This document shows positions 13,130-25,784 of a DNA stretch of 64,000 nucleotides, piece after piece. The translations under genes and the position numbers were made by a program. The notes below the pieces were generated by a model, which searched no databases, was not told the DNA's origin, and was given only the letters and a program-made list of their open reading frames with translations. This DNA comes from Sipunculus nudus (Eukaryota; Annelida; Sipuncula; Golfingiida; Sipunculidae). Within the stretch, counting starts at the first letter, position 1. Every line of letters starts with the position of its first letter. The DNA lies in the NCBI GenBank assembly GCA_026874595.1, contig CM049322.1, positions 25,889,400 to 25,953,399 on the forward strand, given 5' to 3'.

Positions 13130-14260
13130 TTCTATATACCTGGTTTGATTTGTATGTAACTAAGGTATATACAGGTAAAACAGGTAAATCTGTACTAACT
13201 GTATTTCCACTCACTGGTATATCACCAAAATGACCCCTTTCATCCTGTTCAGGTAACCCATTAACCCTTTGATAAAAAAAGGTAAATGTAAGGATTTTTT
13301 TTCACTCTAAGGTTATTATTAATTAAAGGTAAGAAAAAGGTAAATGATTTGGTTTAATACTGGAAAGGGAACCACCGACGAACCAGAATGTGCAAGTAAA
13401 TTGGATTTTTCTGTGGAAATCAAATATTTTTCACCTGAAAAGCTTGCTGACCCAAAGAGCACATTCTATGATTATTAACATAAAACACATATGTTTACCT
13501 GTACAGGTAAGTAAAGGTAAATTATTTTTTTTTCTGAATATGTTAGCAAACACCTTGTTCATCAATATAGTTACTATAAATTAATACCTTCTCTATTTAT
13601 GGACTGTATAATTCATTTTGATATAAGAACAGGTGCTTTTAATACAGTAATTAAGTTACCTATGTGAATAGTACCTTTGTTCTTCAACTGATCTAATTAC
13701 CTGTGGCAGTGACAAAATCATGCTGAAAAGTGGCTGAGAAGAATATGGATAAACAAGTGTCAACTGTGTAAAACCATTATATTTTGATTTTTCAGACATG
13801 TAAAACATAAATTGATAATTTTGGTTACGGTTACACATAAAAACATACTCACCTGTACAGGTGAGTTCAGGTAAATACAGGTAAATTATTTTTTTAATGA
13901 AGTATATATTTTATACATGTAATAAGGGAGAAAAAAAACATACAACTTAATTTTGAGTGCCATGTGTAAAATTTATGAATTATAGGTACTAACTGCACTA
14001 TTTATTGGGTTACCTGAAATGATACCTTTGATCTTAAACAGATTTAAATACCTTTGTAAGTACAGAATATAAAGACAACTTTTTATTTTAAAAGTGGAGA
14101 GGAAATTTTTGAAGGAGTTAAAACAATATGCAGAAACTATCTTTTAATTAACTGCACAGCCACGAGACTTGTGGATTTCAATTTTGCCAATTTCTACCTG
14201 TAAAAGTTTACTCACCTGCACAGGTAAGATCAGGTAAATAAAGGTAAATTCTCATTTTTT
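13130..14260 (+). repeat. ~355-bp degenerate repeat rich in AGGTAA/AGGTGAG
   Basis: Three or four diverged units. Each has clustered acctg-acaggtaagt / caggtgagttcaggtaaat / acaggtaaatt around 13500, 13855 and 14215, with an earlier trace near 13160, followed by similar AT-rich text (tataagggaca). The clusters resemble CAG|GTAAGT splice donors but no adjacent exon is seen. Confidence 0.65.
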
Positions 14261-15063
14261 TAATTTAAATTATATATTATACTTGTTATAAGGGACATTG
14301 CAATAAAAACTATTTACTTTTGTCCAATGTGCAAAATATATAATTTATGGGTGTGAAATGCACTAATTATCTGGTTACCTGTAATATACCTTTTTATGTC
14401 AAATTAATATATTTTTACATGTGCAGGCAAAAACAAATCGCCGACTGATTTTAAAATAAAATCTGGAAAAAATGTGTCTACCCTGTTTGTTAACATTTCA
14501 TGCAATAATAAAATTGCTGTTTAGTTGGTCTGTCGCGTTTATCTGCACTTGTAAAAATCCAGGTGCGACAGGTAAACAGGTGTGCACTTGGTTCGATCAA
14601 CGATTAGCCTAAATAAACGTTGATATATCCAAATCTTTCCCATTCGAAACAGTGCGAACGTACTAAAATTTGAAATAAAAAATCAAAACAAATATGTCTT
14701 GCACTTGTGAAAACTCTTATTTTCTTAATTGAGGGTATCCATGCAATTTCTTTTGAAGTAACCGCCCCTCCGCGGCTGACGGTGATTGAGCGATAATGAG
14801 TGAATTTAGCAATATGTAGCACACAAGGTACATTAACGAGGCGGTTTTGCAGACTTTAGTCACAGAATTATCCTATCTAGTCAATATAACGGAAAAATAA
14901 AAATAAATAAAACATTTACTGGACAATTAAGATGCAAGACGACACGTCTGTTTGGGTTTTTTTCCTGAACGGTCCAATTTTACCGCGTCATCCCTCAGCC
15001 AGCGGTGACGCACTGACGCTGCAAACTTTTCTCACCCAATCGTATCTACTTTTACATCAGCAA

Positions 15064-15149
15064 GGTTCACGTGACTGGGTCTGGCGTGTTTATTTTGTAA
15101 AGTCTTTTAAATGGACATGGTTCACGTGACTGAGTCTGGCGTGTTTATT
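15064..15149 (+). repeat. Duplicated block with CACGTG E-boxes
   Basis: ggttcacgtgactg followed by gtctggcgtgtttatt occurs at about 15064 and again at about 15119, 55 bp apart. Each copy has a perfect CACGTG. Possible binding sites; no transcript start is evident. Confidence 0.6.
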
Positions 15150-15206
15150 ATAAGAAGCATCATGAGATGCTGTGCCGACTGGCGGTCTGATTATTCTTTT
15201 TTTTTG

Positions 15207-15238
15207 TGGGGGTGGTGGGGGGGGGGGGGGGGGGGGGA
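15207..15238 (+). repeat. Poly-G tract
   Basis: A T run followed by tgtgggggtggt and then 21 consecutive G (15217-15237). Capable of G-quadruplex formation, and a likely place for sequencing-length error. Confidence 0.9.
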
Positions 15239-16560
15239 GTTACCTGGAAACATCCTCTCACGTCATGCAATATGTATGCATTAGAATCGATTCTTTCCCG
15301 CAGGGATCAGAAACAATGAAAACACTGGTATTACTTGTGGAACAATAATTTATTACATATATATAATAAATAGGCCTATGCACATTAATGTAAACAAATC
15401 GTTATTAACAAGAATATAAAATAACGGAAAATCAATATTTTTTATTGTTGAAAAGGTGTTTTTAAAATGTGCTATTGGGGATAATGCACATAATACCAAA
15501 GTTTATAAACGTGAGAAAACGATACTAAACTGTGAAGTAACACCAAAGAAACATGTTTTCACAGTACATTTTAATGTATGTTAAGTTATTCAAATATATA
15601 GGCCTACGTAAGTCCAACAATGCTTATCAAAATCATGCCTAGTTACTATGATTTCATAGCAGTACATTCTGGTATCTTAGAGGAAAATTGCACGTAGGCT
15701 TACATATCTTCATGCACTTACTTATCCAGGTCTTCAATTTGCACTTTATTTCAGTGACATTTAAATGAAGCATAATTACGTCATATGAAATTAATATAAA
15801 ATGGAAATATAATATATATTATTACATTTATTTAATTCAACTTCACTTGAAGAAAAGTAGGAAATTTATTTTATAATTTTGAGATGCACAATTCCTTGGT
15901 TAACTAGATGTATACACGAGACCTAACTTCAAATCATATAGCCAATCTGGTAACCTCCGTATGCAACTTTGTACATTTAGGCCCTCATATAGTCAGAAAT
16001 CATGCGCTGCTGATAAAACTTCAGCTTTAGCTGGAAAGCATGCGGTCTCCCCAGGCTGCAAGGTGCATGGTGATTTCACGGAGAGGCAGAGTTCCAGTTA
16101 ATTATAAAACAATATGCAGCAACAATTCAATAATTCTTAAGAAGCACCTGGAATGTTCCAAAAACTTCTAATAAGTTATGATCTCTTGGGTGTTTGTTTA
16201 TTTATTTATTTTGTATTCACCAGTCCCGTCAGCTGTAGAGACGCGGACCATGACCTACACCTGGCAATTATACATGTCGTTCGGTTCCCGAACATTGGAA
16301 ATGATGTCATTATCCTTTGATGATTAATGTAATTGATGCCAATTTAAATTAGTAATTTTCACTCCGAATCCCCGTCTGGTTGGCCACATGTTGTGTGCCG
16401 TCTTTCCGCTAAAATCTTCTGTGTGATAGGAAAATTTCCTTGTGCTAATAAAACTGTCAATCAAACGTGAAAATGACAAGGTTGGTGGGTAAAAATAGAA
16501 GCCGACACCCTGTGGTATTTTAGGTCTTCGAAAGGGGCAAGTTTGAGACAAAGCCATCAA

Positions 16561-18437
16561 ACATTTTGCAATATAGATATATTTGTATACCTGCGTCTTT
16601 TAAATCTTATTTTACAGCAATGGAAAGGTTCAATTAGATTTCAGTCTAATTTGTCCACCTGCATGGTTTCTCGATCGTCATTTTGAATACACCATGCGCA
16701 TGCATATCGAAAGTCCACATCTTTGGTCTTAATATTTTACTTTCACTGTGTCACCGTCACTATATATATACGCTATAGCTTCTAATTTAAGATTGGCGAA
16801 TGCATTTTATTCATTTTCTTGCATGTATCATGACTGAGACTGACTCCGCCGTATGACTTTAAAGGATTATCATGACCACGACACATTTTCCATATTTAAT
16901 CCCTGGGCCATGCATGCAAGCGTTGACTGGGTTTTGAGAGCGATATCAATATAAAGCGGCGTTTATACCGGGTGCACGTATACGGTATATGCGATATATA
17001 TGCAGTCTGCGGTATACGTTATGTATTTTTTATGAATATAGGCGGCGAATGAACCCGATTTGAGAAACTTTCATGGATGAAATATAAAAAGGAGTTATAA
17101 GTTCTGGTATTAGTGATCAGATTTTATGTTTAAAAGGTACAAACATTTATAACGCAGTACTATTCCTTACAACAATGAATAGCCTGTTATATGCAAACGT
17201 ATTACAAAAAAAAAATATTTACTTCAATTCATAAAATAATAGGTTATATTTTTAAAATTTAGTTTGCTATGTGCCATATATATTTAAAGATGTTTTGCAG
17301 CTCCGCCCAAAATCTGTTTCACTGGCAGTGACAACTACTGGTGCTTTTATCAATCACTAATGAAAATTATAATACGCACATAGGCCTATATATATACACA
17401 CACACACACACACAAAAGCGCGCACACGTGCACGTACACATGTAGCCTATACATATAAAGGAAGTACTACACATATAAAAATTTGTAAAATCTGTTCAGT
17501 ATGTGTTAAAACCGTATTAATACATATTTGTTCAAGCGTATAAGTCACTTACTGTCTTTGTTTTACATATTCAAGGATCTGGGTGTATAGGCGTACAGTT
17601 CCACGTACGTCGTAAAATAATTACTTCAATATTTCATGGAGAATAAAGTTATCTTTATATTTTACACTGGAAAATTAACTATATCTCTATAATATCTGGC
17701 TGTTTCTAATTTAAGACGGTATTAATTTTATTTTCAATCCAAAAAGCCTCTTAGAATGATTGACAGTTCTTGTGCCCGATTACGATTGTACATAAAATGT
17801 TTGGCACAGAAATGATCACTAGTAAACAATCAGACATCACATATATATACGACATTGTATATGACAGTATCTTCGATTTTTAGTTAAGAAAATATGTTAA
17901 TATTTAAAATAAATACTCATTTTATTATATGATATCGGTTAAAAATGGTTTTCCAGTGCCAGTACATGACACAGTAAGGAGGTCACGCAGATCACGTGCG
18001 TGGTGTCTGTCAGACGCGTCAGTCAGTCGGACGGCGATCATTGGTCACAAGTTAAACCAATAAAAAAGGGGATAATATATGATCTTGGAAATGTTTAACG
18101 GAAGTTAAATCTGTAAACACACTGCACCTGATTTTGTCACCAGGATTGATTGCCAACATTTGGTAATTTACCGATTTCTGATGAATTTAGCGTAGGAGTC
18201 TGATTTTACTCTCGCAGCCGACATGTTACCAGGGCCCACGTAACAAGGCCACGTGATTGAAAGTCAATCATTTTTATATTTTTCCAACAAGTCTGCGTTC
18301 CCGCCAGTTTGGATCTTGGTCACATGTTAGAACAACACTTGACGTTTTTCTCTTTCATTTAAGTACAAATATGATGGATGACAATAGACATTTCACCCCC
18401 AAAACTTGCCCCAATTACGGGTATGTAAAATGGGCTT
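16561..18437. other. AT-rich low-repeat DNA
   Basis: No gene recognised. Notable points are a TATATA/CACACA microsatellite (about 17388-17415) and a short GC-richer stretch near 17980-18060 with ACGCGT, CACGTG and CCAAT-like words. A promoter there is possible but unsupported. Confidence 0.45.
17388..17415 (+). repeat. (TA)n(CA)n microsatellite
   Basis: tatatata running into about ten CA units and then an alternating cgcgcacacgtgcacgtacaca purine-pyrimidine tail. Confidence 0.85.
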
Positions 18438-18503
18438 TAGCGCGCCCGGGCGGGCGCCTTTGAACTACAGGCCCGTGACAAACGCGCGCCCTGGCGGGCG
18501 TTA
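18438..18503 (+). repeat. Paired GC-rich near-palindromes
   Basis: gcgcgcccgggcgggcg (about 18439) and gcgcgccctggcgggcg (about 18484) are direct repeats 45 bp apart, each itself nearly palindromic, in otherwise AT-rich DNA. Confidence 0.65.
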
Positions 18504-18821
18504 TTGGAGTTTAAAGCCATAAACATAATCTGCCTGCCTCATCATAGAAACCAATTTAGAGCTAATTTTTGAGAGTACATTTAGGCTCTACAAACATGCT
18601 GAATTACCATTAGATACTTGGTCGTCTGATGACCATTAATTTCCTTTGGCTCTGTCTGAATATCAGTCCTCATCAATCCCTGACACTGATCTTAGTGTTT
18701 GTCACTCTGTGAATTTTAAGTTTTAGTTTGATTATCAATATTTAAATTTACCACTTCATAACAGTATTATACCTGGTGTAATCTTGTTGCACAGGTTCGC
18801 ATTAGGCCTGTAGGCCTTGTT

Positions 18822-20090
18822 AATTTTTTTTTTTAAATTTAATTTTAATTAAATTTTTTTTTTAATCTTGGTTTTTTTTTCTCTTTTGCAGAATACAGGT
18901 GGTGCCACCTTGTGTCATTTTTTTGCTTTTGCACCTGTTAATACCCCACCATTGCCACTTGACAGCACTGTTACCATGATAAATTGAAAACTAAAGGACA
19001 GATTTCTTTCATATCATGCAAATATATATTATAAAGTTAGAAAACAAATTTTTTTTTTTATTTTAATTTAGATTTTTTTTTATTTTATATCTTGAAATTT
19101 TTTTGGTCTTCTGCAGAATACAGGTGGCACCACCTGGTGTCGTTTTCTTGCTTTTGCACCTGTTAATACCCCACCATTGCCACTTGACAGCACTGTTACC
19201 ATGATAAATTAAAAACTAAAGGACAGATTTCTTTCATATCATGCAAATATATATAATAAAGTTAGAAAACAAATTTTTTTTTCATTATAATTTAAATTTT
19301 TTTTTTTTAAATCTTGGAATTTTTTTTCTCTTCTGCAGAGTACAGGTGGCACCACCTAGTGTCGTTTTCTTGCTTTTGCACCTGTTAATACCCCACCATT
19401 GCCATTTGACAGCACTGTTACCATGATAAATTGAAAACTAAAGGACAGATTTCTTTCATATCATGCAAATATATATTTTAAAATTTGAAAACAAATTTTT
19501 TTTTTATTTTAATTTAAATTTTTTTTTTTTTTAAATCTTGGAATTTTTTTTCTCTTCTGCAGAGTACAGGTGGCACCACCTAGTGTCGTTTTCTTGCTTT
19601 TGCACCTGTTAATACCCCACCATTGCCATTTGACAGCACTGTTACCATGATAAATTGAAAACTAAAGGACAGATTTCTTTCATATCATGCAAATATATAT
19701 TATAAAGTTAGAAAACAATTTTTTTTTATTTTAATTAAAAATTTTTTTTTTTTAATCTTGGAATTTTTTTTGTCTTCTGCAGAATACAGGTGGTACCACC
19801 TGGTGTCGTTTTCTTGCTTTTGCACCTGTTAATACCCCACATGTATATTTTTAAGTTAAAAAAAAATTTTTAATTTTAATTAAATTTTTTTTTTAATCTC
19901 AGATTTTTTTTTCTTCTGCAGAATACAGATGGCGCCACCTTGTGTCGTTTTCTTGCTTTCGCACCTTGTAATACCCCACCATTGCCACTTCACAGCACTG
20001 TGAGCATGATAAGTTGAAAACTATTTGACAAATTTCTTTCATATCATATATTTATATATGTTTAAGTTAGAAAAAAAAATTTTAATTTTA
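18822..20090 (+). repeat. D array: ~222-bp tandem repeat with acceptor-like tracts
   Basis: Five full units plus a shortened one. The caggtgg-type motifs fall at 18896, 19121, 19343, 19567, 19787 and 19926 (the last as cagatggcgccacc), spacing 220-225 and then 139. Each unit has a long A/T tract, a T-rich stretch ending tcttctgcag (a strong splice-acceptor look), a palindrome variant, then gttttcttgcttttgcacc and gacagcactgttaccatgat. Frames of about 60 codons here are incidental. Confidence 0.9.
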
Positions 20091-20319
20091 ATTGGGTTAT
20101 GGAATGAGATATATTTCAATTTGGATCATGACCTCTCCTATGAGAGTGACCTTTACCTTAAATATGTCCATACTTATAAAAAACCATAATGGCTTGCCAA
20201 GTGTCAGTCTCTGCATCTGAATTCAAGATGGGATCCTATTCTTCAAGGCTGGGAGGGGGGGGGTTAATTGTCTAGAGATACTATGGCACCTGCGGTTCCA
20301 AGAAATATCTAGTTGCCTT

Positions 20320-20700
20320 CATGGGGTTATTTATTTTTTAAAACTGGAGGTTATGACAGCCCTCTGGGGGTTAGTGTCATTTAATAACTAGGAGACTATG
20401 ACGGCCTTCAGACTATAAGTCTTAGTTCAGACTACAAGGCCTTCAGGGGGTTAGTCATTTAATAACCAAGAGATATCATTGCCTTCATAGGGTTATTCAT
20501 TGAATAAAATCAGATGTTATGACAGCCTTTAGGGGGTTATTATATCTATAGTGTAATTTAATAACCAGGAGACTATAATGGCTGGGCCTTCAGGGGGTTA
20601 GTGTAATTTAATAACAAGGAGGTTATGACGGTCTTCAGGGGGTTAGTGTCATATAATAACCAGGGGTATATGATGATGGCCTTCAGGGGGTAAGTGTTAT
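20320..20700 (+). repeat. Array A, second block
   Basis: Six to eight diverged ~44-bp units (taataaccaggagactat, ggccttcagggggttagt) like 1-375. Confidence 0.8.
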
Positions 20701-21230
20701 AAGCTTAGTTGTTATCCTTTGTCCATCTTCCATTCATCTAGTCATCTGGCCCGCCATTAAAAGGGCACGTTTTGAAACCAATAGACCTACAAATCCAAAA
20801 TTTTCCATACAGTTAGATGTCCTCGAAATCTCCTGCCGTACATTAAATTTGGATCACTAGGACTTCATTCCTTCCATATACTGTGGACCTGAACCAAGCG
20901 ACCACTGCCGCCAGCAACCATCTGTGACTTACGACCAAAAAATGAACGCACGGAGCTTAATCACTCTTTAATGCCTCTATGTTGAGTGACCGTTTGTGGT
21001 ACGCAACCACCGACTGCTCAAATGTGGCCGGTTGCTGGTCTTTACCTCAGTTAATCCACCGCCTGGTGTAGTGGAAGTGGCACCTGGAGTCCTACGTTAA
21101 GACTAAAACGACTGTGCCATCGAACATCTCTTGAATGTGCAGGTGGCAATGGTGACCTACTTTCCTTGCGACGAATTGGACATCAATTAACAAAACCCCT
21201 TCAGGGCCCGTGTGGTTTTTAGGGAACCTG
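20701..21230. other. C-family fragment then non-repeat block
   Basis: 20705-20870 resembles the C-type repeat at 51126 (gtcatctgg, then ggcacgttttgaaacca, then acagttagatgtcc). 20880-21210 is a GC-richer block without an open frame or a recognisable family. Confidence 0.4.
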
Positions 21231-24200
21231 TGAGCTTATGCGATGGTGCGGAAGTTTAACCATAGCTATCTCGAAAACGGCAGGAGCTAGCATCACCAAA
21301 TTTTTTGCAAATAATCAGTTATTCAAAAAACTATATCGGATTTTGTTTATTTTTTTTCTAATTGCATTTTCTTAGATTTTATAGGGAAAAAGCTAAAAAA
21401 GCTTTAAAAATCTTCTTCTCCGAAACTGTTCAGCCAAATTGTCCAATATTTCACAGAAATGATCCCTGGAACAATCTCTCCCAAGTTTGTTCGAATGGTT
21501 TAAGTTCGGTGATTTTTGGCAGAGTTACAGCTAGTTGAACTTAGTCATCTGTCCAAAAAAGCATACTAAAATTACAATCTTAGAAACGGCTGGAGCTATC
21601 ATCACCTAATTTTATGCTAATGTTGGTCACATGAGTCATATCTGAAATTGAGGTATTGGTGGCGCCACCTGCATCGGCCTTTTTTGTACTGGGGTCATCA
21701 GTGCCCATATCAAACTGACAGCTACAAAAAACTTCTTCTCTGAAACCATATGGCCAAATTGTTTAATATGGCACAGAAATGATCCTAGGGTTGTGCTTTC
21801 TGAAGTTTGTTCAAATGGTCTCAGTTCAGTGACTTTTGGCTGAGTTATGGGAAGCTGAATTTAGTCATATGCCATAACAGCCCATTTTAGCTCAGTGGCT
21901 ACAAAGATCTTCTTCTCAAAAACCACTCGGCCAAGTTCTTAAATCTCACACATTAATTATCCTTAGATGTTGATAATTCAAGTTTGTTCAAATGGTTTTG
22001 GTTCAGTGATTTTTGGCTGAGTTATGGGAAGCTTAACTTAGCCATTTTGCTTTATTTTTCCATATGAGTTATAAACCTGCACAATGTTTTTTGACTGATG
22101 CCACTGAGGCCAATTTGTTTAATATTTTACAAGAATAATCCCCTGAATAATTCTTATAATTATTGTCTTTTATGATTAATCTTTGGTTAATATTGACAAG
22201 AATGTTTTTTAAAAACTTTTAAAAAATGTAGATTTATGATTTTAGATATTCCTCATGCCAGGCAATGTTTACAAGCACAGGTATACGTTAAATCATACTA
22301 TTGGATTGACTGGAGCTAGCATCATGAAATTGAATGCAAAACATTAGCCATCTGAAAAAATCTGCATTTTCTCAGCTAGATTTTATAGAGAAAAAGCTAA
22401 AAAACTTTAAAAAATCTTCTCCTCCGAAACGGTCAAGCCAATTTGTTCAATATTTCACAGAAATAATCTTTTATATCATCTCTCTCAAGTTTGTTCAAAT
22501 GGTTCAAGTTCAGTGAATTTTTGCCGAATTACAGGAAGTTGAACTTAGTCATCTGTCCCAAAAAGCATACTAAAATGACAATCTCAGAAACAGCCGGAGC
22601 TATCATCACAAAATTTTCTGCCAGTGTTGGTCACATGAGCCATATCTGAAATTGAGGTATTGGTGGGACCACCTGCATCAGCCTTTTTTGTACGGGGGTC
22701 ATCAGTGCCCTTATCATACTGAGGGCTACAAAAAACTTCATCTCTGAAACCATATGGCCAAATTGTTTAATATCGCACAGAAATGATCTTAGGGTACTGC
22801 TTTCTGAATTTTGTTCAAATGGTCTCAGTTCAGTGACTTTTGGCTGAGTTATGGGAAGCTGAATTTAGCCATATGCCATAACAGCCCATTTTAGCTCAGT
22901 GGCTAAAAAGATCTTCTTCTCAAAAACCACTAGGCCAAATTCTTAAATCTCACACATTTATTATCCTTAGATGTTGATAATTCAAGTTTGTTCAAATAGT
23001 TTTGAGTCAGTGATTTTTGGCCGATTAATGAGAAGCTTAACTTTGCCATTTTGCTGTATTTTCCTATTGGAGTTATAAACCTGCAAAACATTTTTGAAGG
23101 ACACAACTGAGGCTAATTTGTTTAATATTTTACAATGACTTGAGCTGGCATCATGAAATTTAATGTAAAAATTAGCCATCTGAAAAACTCTGCATTTTCT
23201 TAGATTTTTTTGAGAAAAAGCTAAAAAATTGTTTAAAATCTTCTCCTCCAAAGCTGTCAAGCCAAATTGTTCAGTATTTCACAGAAATAATCTCTTAGAC
23301 CATTTCTCTCAAGTTAATCCAAATGGTTAAATTTGGGTGAATTTTGGCCGAGTTACAGGAAGTTGAACTTAGTCATCTGTCTAAAAAAGCATACAAAAAT
23401 GACAATCTCAGAAACGGCCGGAGCTTTCATCACCAAATTTTATGCCAGTGTTGGTCACATGAGTCATATATGAAATTCAGGTATTGGTGGCGCCACCTGC
23501 CTTGACCTTTTTTTGAACTGGGGTCATTGGTCATCTGTATATGAACCCATAATTTCTCAGGAATAGCAGGAGCTACCTTCCCCAGATTTTATGCAATAAT
23601 CTCTCACATATCAAATGTTGTGGGATTCAGCTTATTTTTTTGTTATCTGCATTTACTTAAATTTTATAGGGAAAAGGCTGAAAAACCTTTAAAAGTCTTC
23701 TTCTTGTAAACAGTCCAGCCAAATTGTTCAATATTTTACAGAAATGATCCCAGAGGCAAGCCTTCTCAAGTTTGTTCAAATGGTTTGCATTTGATGAATT
23801 TTAGCGGAATTATACAAATTTGAACTTAGTTATTTGGCCAAGTAAGCATACTGACATAGTAATCTCAGAAATGACAGAAGGTAGCATTACAACGTATTGT
23901 GCAAATGTTTGTCACATGACTCATATTTGAAGTTGCAGATTTCGTGTTGCCACCTACATTGACCTGGTTTTTATTTGCAAAAACCTCATAATTTTAGCCT
24001 CTTTCAGCTGATAATGTTTATGATGAAACTGTCAAGTTGAATCGTTCAGTTTTTCAAAAGAATTATCCTAGGACATGGTTCTTTCAATCATATAAGAATA
24101 GATTGAGTTTGTTGATTTTTGGTTGAGTCATGAAAAGCTTAAGTTGGTCTTATGGCCATCATTATATCTGTTTCAAACTGAGGACTGCAAAAGTTTTCTT

Positions 24201-25632
24201 CTACAAAATTATTGATTCAATTTTAACTTCTGTAACAATGCACAAAAATTGTTCCTAGGTGGCCTTTGTTCAAGTTTACTTGAATGATTTTTGGCAGAAT
24301 TATTGGACCTTTAGCAATGAAAGGACTGCAACTTTTATTATTCTAGATATTTTTGGTAAAAAGTTTATGAATATGTCAGCTTGAAAAAAAGCATTTTAGC
24401 CAAAGTCTTTCAGTATGTGTAAACAGATTTACAAACAGGCAGAGATTGTGTCTGTATCATTAAATAGGTTGAAAAACTGCCAACTGTTTCAGATTTTGCA
24501 ACAAATCAAGAGTTCATTAAGTGCAGCCAGATATAGGTCAAGAGTTCAGTCAGTGCAGCCAAGCACAAGGCATGTGATCACTACATGGGTGTCATGGCCA
24601 GCATGTGATCACCTCATGGGTAGCATGTGATCACCTCATGAGTATCATGTGATCACCTCATGGGTGTTATGCCCATCAGGGCTGCATGTGGAGCCAATCT
24701 GTAAGCTTATGCAATGATGTGGCTACTATTTCAGATTTGGCAACAGGCAGAAGGTCAGTCTGGATCTATTTATAGCTTCGGCAGACTGCCAACTGTATCA
24801 GATTAGGTAACAGGTCAAGAGTTCACTCAGTGCAGCTAGGTACAGGTCAAAAGTTCACTCAGTCTAGCTAGTTCACTCAGTGCAGTAACTGCATTCTATT
24901 TATAGCATTGGCAGACTGCCCACTGTGTCAGATTATGCAACAGGTCAAGAGTTCACTCAGTGCAGCCAGGTACAGGTCAAAAGTTCACCCAGTCTAGCCA
25001 GGTGCAGGTCGTGAGTTCACTTAGTGCAGTAGCCTGAGCTAGCAATTTGTCACAGTTCACTTGGGGCAACTGCCTTTCTCACCTAAGCCTGGTCAGCCCC
25101 ATGCATCAGACTTAAGGTAAGTTTGATGTATTGGCCTGATATATTTGCCTGTCAGTGATGGCTTTCTTGTTCACAAGACAGGTGGTGCCACCTACAATGA
25201 CTTTTGCACAATGTATGTGCCTCCTTATATCTACAGAGGAATTTGATATAATCAGCCTGAAATTGGGCATATTTATACATATCGAATAGCTTTGTCATAT
25301 ACAAGACTGGTGGTGCCACCTACAATAATTTTTGCACAGTGTTTCCCTGCTTATTTCTCAGGAGGGGTTTGATATATCGGTCTGAAATTTGGCACATGTA
25401 TATATCTCTGATAGCTTTGTTGTATACAAAACTGGTGGTGCCAGCTACAATCATTTTTGTGTTGTGTGCACCCATACGAGAATTTCAGCAGTGATGTTTG
25501 TGTAATTGTTTCTTATTCAAAATGTTTAGTACTTGCATTGTTCATATACATGAAAAGTAATGGTCCAGTATTGAAGAATTATACCTGGTGTATTTCCCAA
25601 TGCACAGGTTCGCATTAGGCCTATAGGCCTGG
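21231..25632 (+). mobile_element. Family B element, copy B4
   Basis: 5' agggaacctgtgagcttatgc at 21231; 3' gcacaggttcgcattaggcc then tataggcctgg at about 25602-25632. It contains an uninterrupted version of the hot-spot (acaatcatttttgtgttgtg at about 25449), showing the state without E or C. Intact palindromes are near 21657 and 23486. Confidence 0.75.
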
Positions 25633-25784
25633 TCTTAGATTTTTTAAGGAAAAAGCTAAAAAAGCTTTAAAAATCTTCTTCTCTGAAACTGTTCAGCCAA
25701 ATAGTCCAATATTTCACAGAAATAATCCCTGGAAGAATCTCTCTCAAGTTTGTTCGAATGGTTTAAGTTCAACTTCCTGTAACA

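Larger units (their letters stand above)
14600..16560. other. Low-repeat DNA, no recognisable gene
   Basis: AT-rich single-copy-looking DNA with only short open frames on both strands (for example 14604-14822 minus and 16324-16560 minus), none recognised. It contains a duplicated CACGTG block and a poly-G tract, listed separately. Confidence 0.5.
12531..18762. mobile_element. 6.2-kb insert of unknown type with 6-bp duplication
   Basis: Flanked by agtatt at 12525-12530 and again at 18763-18768, splitting the B 3' sequence gaagcattatacctgg. Both flanks carry the same T where other B copies have C, as expected for a target-site duplication. The left end folds (gatacag...cctgtatc, 12531-12569). 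I see no inverted repeat between the two ends, no LTRs, no poly(A) tail and no long open frame. The inside is mostly single-copy-looking AT-rich DNA. Whether it is one element or several is unknown. Confidence 0.5.
9680..18821 (+). mobile_element. Family B element, copy B3, split by a 6.2-kb insert
   Basis: The 5' end is at 9680 and the 3' end (cgcattaggcctgtaggcc, then ttgtt) at about 18799-18821. The body reads as B to 12530 and resumes at 18763. A decayed E 5' hairpin (gtatccgcaag, 11963) occupies the same site used by E in B1. Subtracting the 6.2-kb insert leaves about 2.9 kb. Confidence 0.7.

Noticed and set aside
18515-18720. Coding-like text near the end of the 6.2-kb insert (ELPLDTWSSDD, then a stop)
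   Set aside because: Only about 35 codons before a stop and no family recognised; too short to support a gene.
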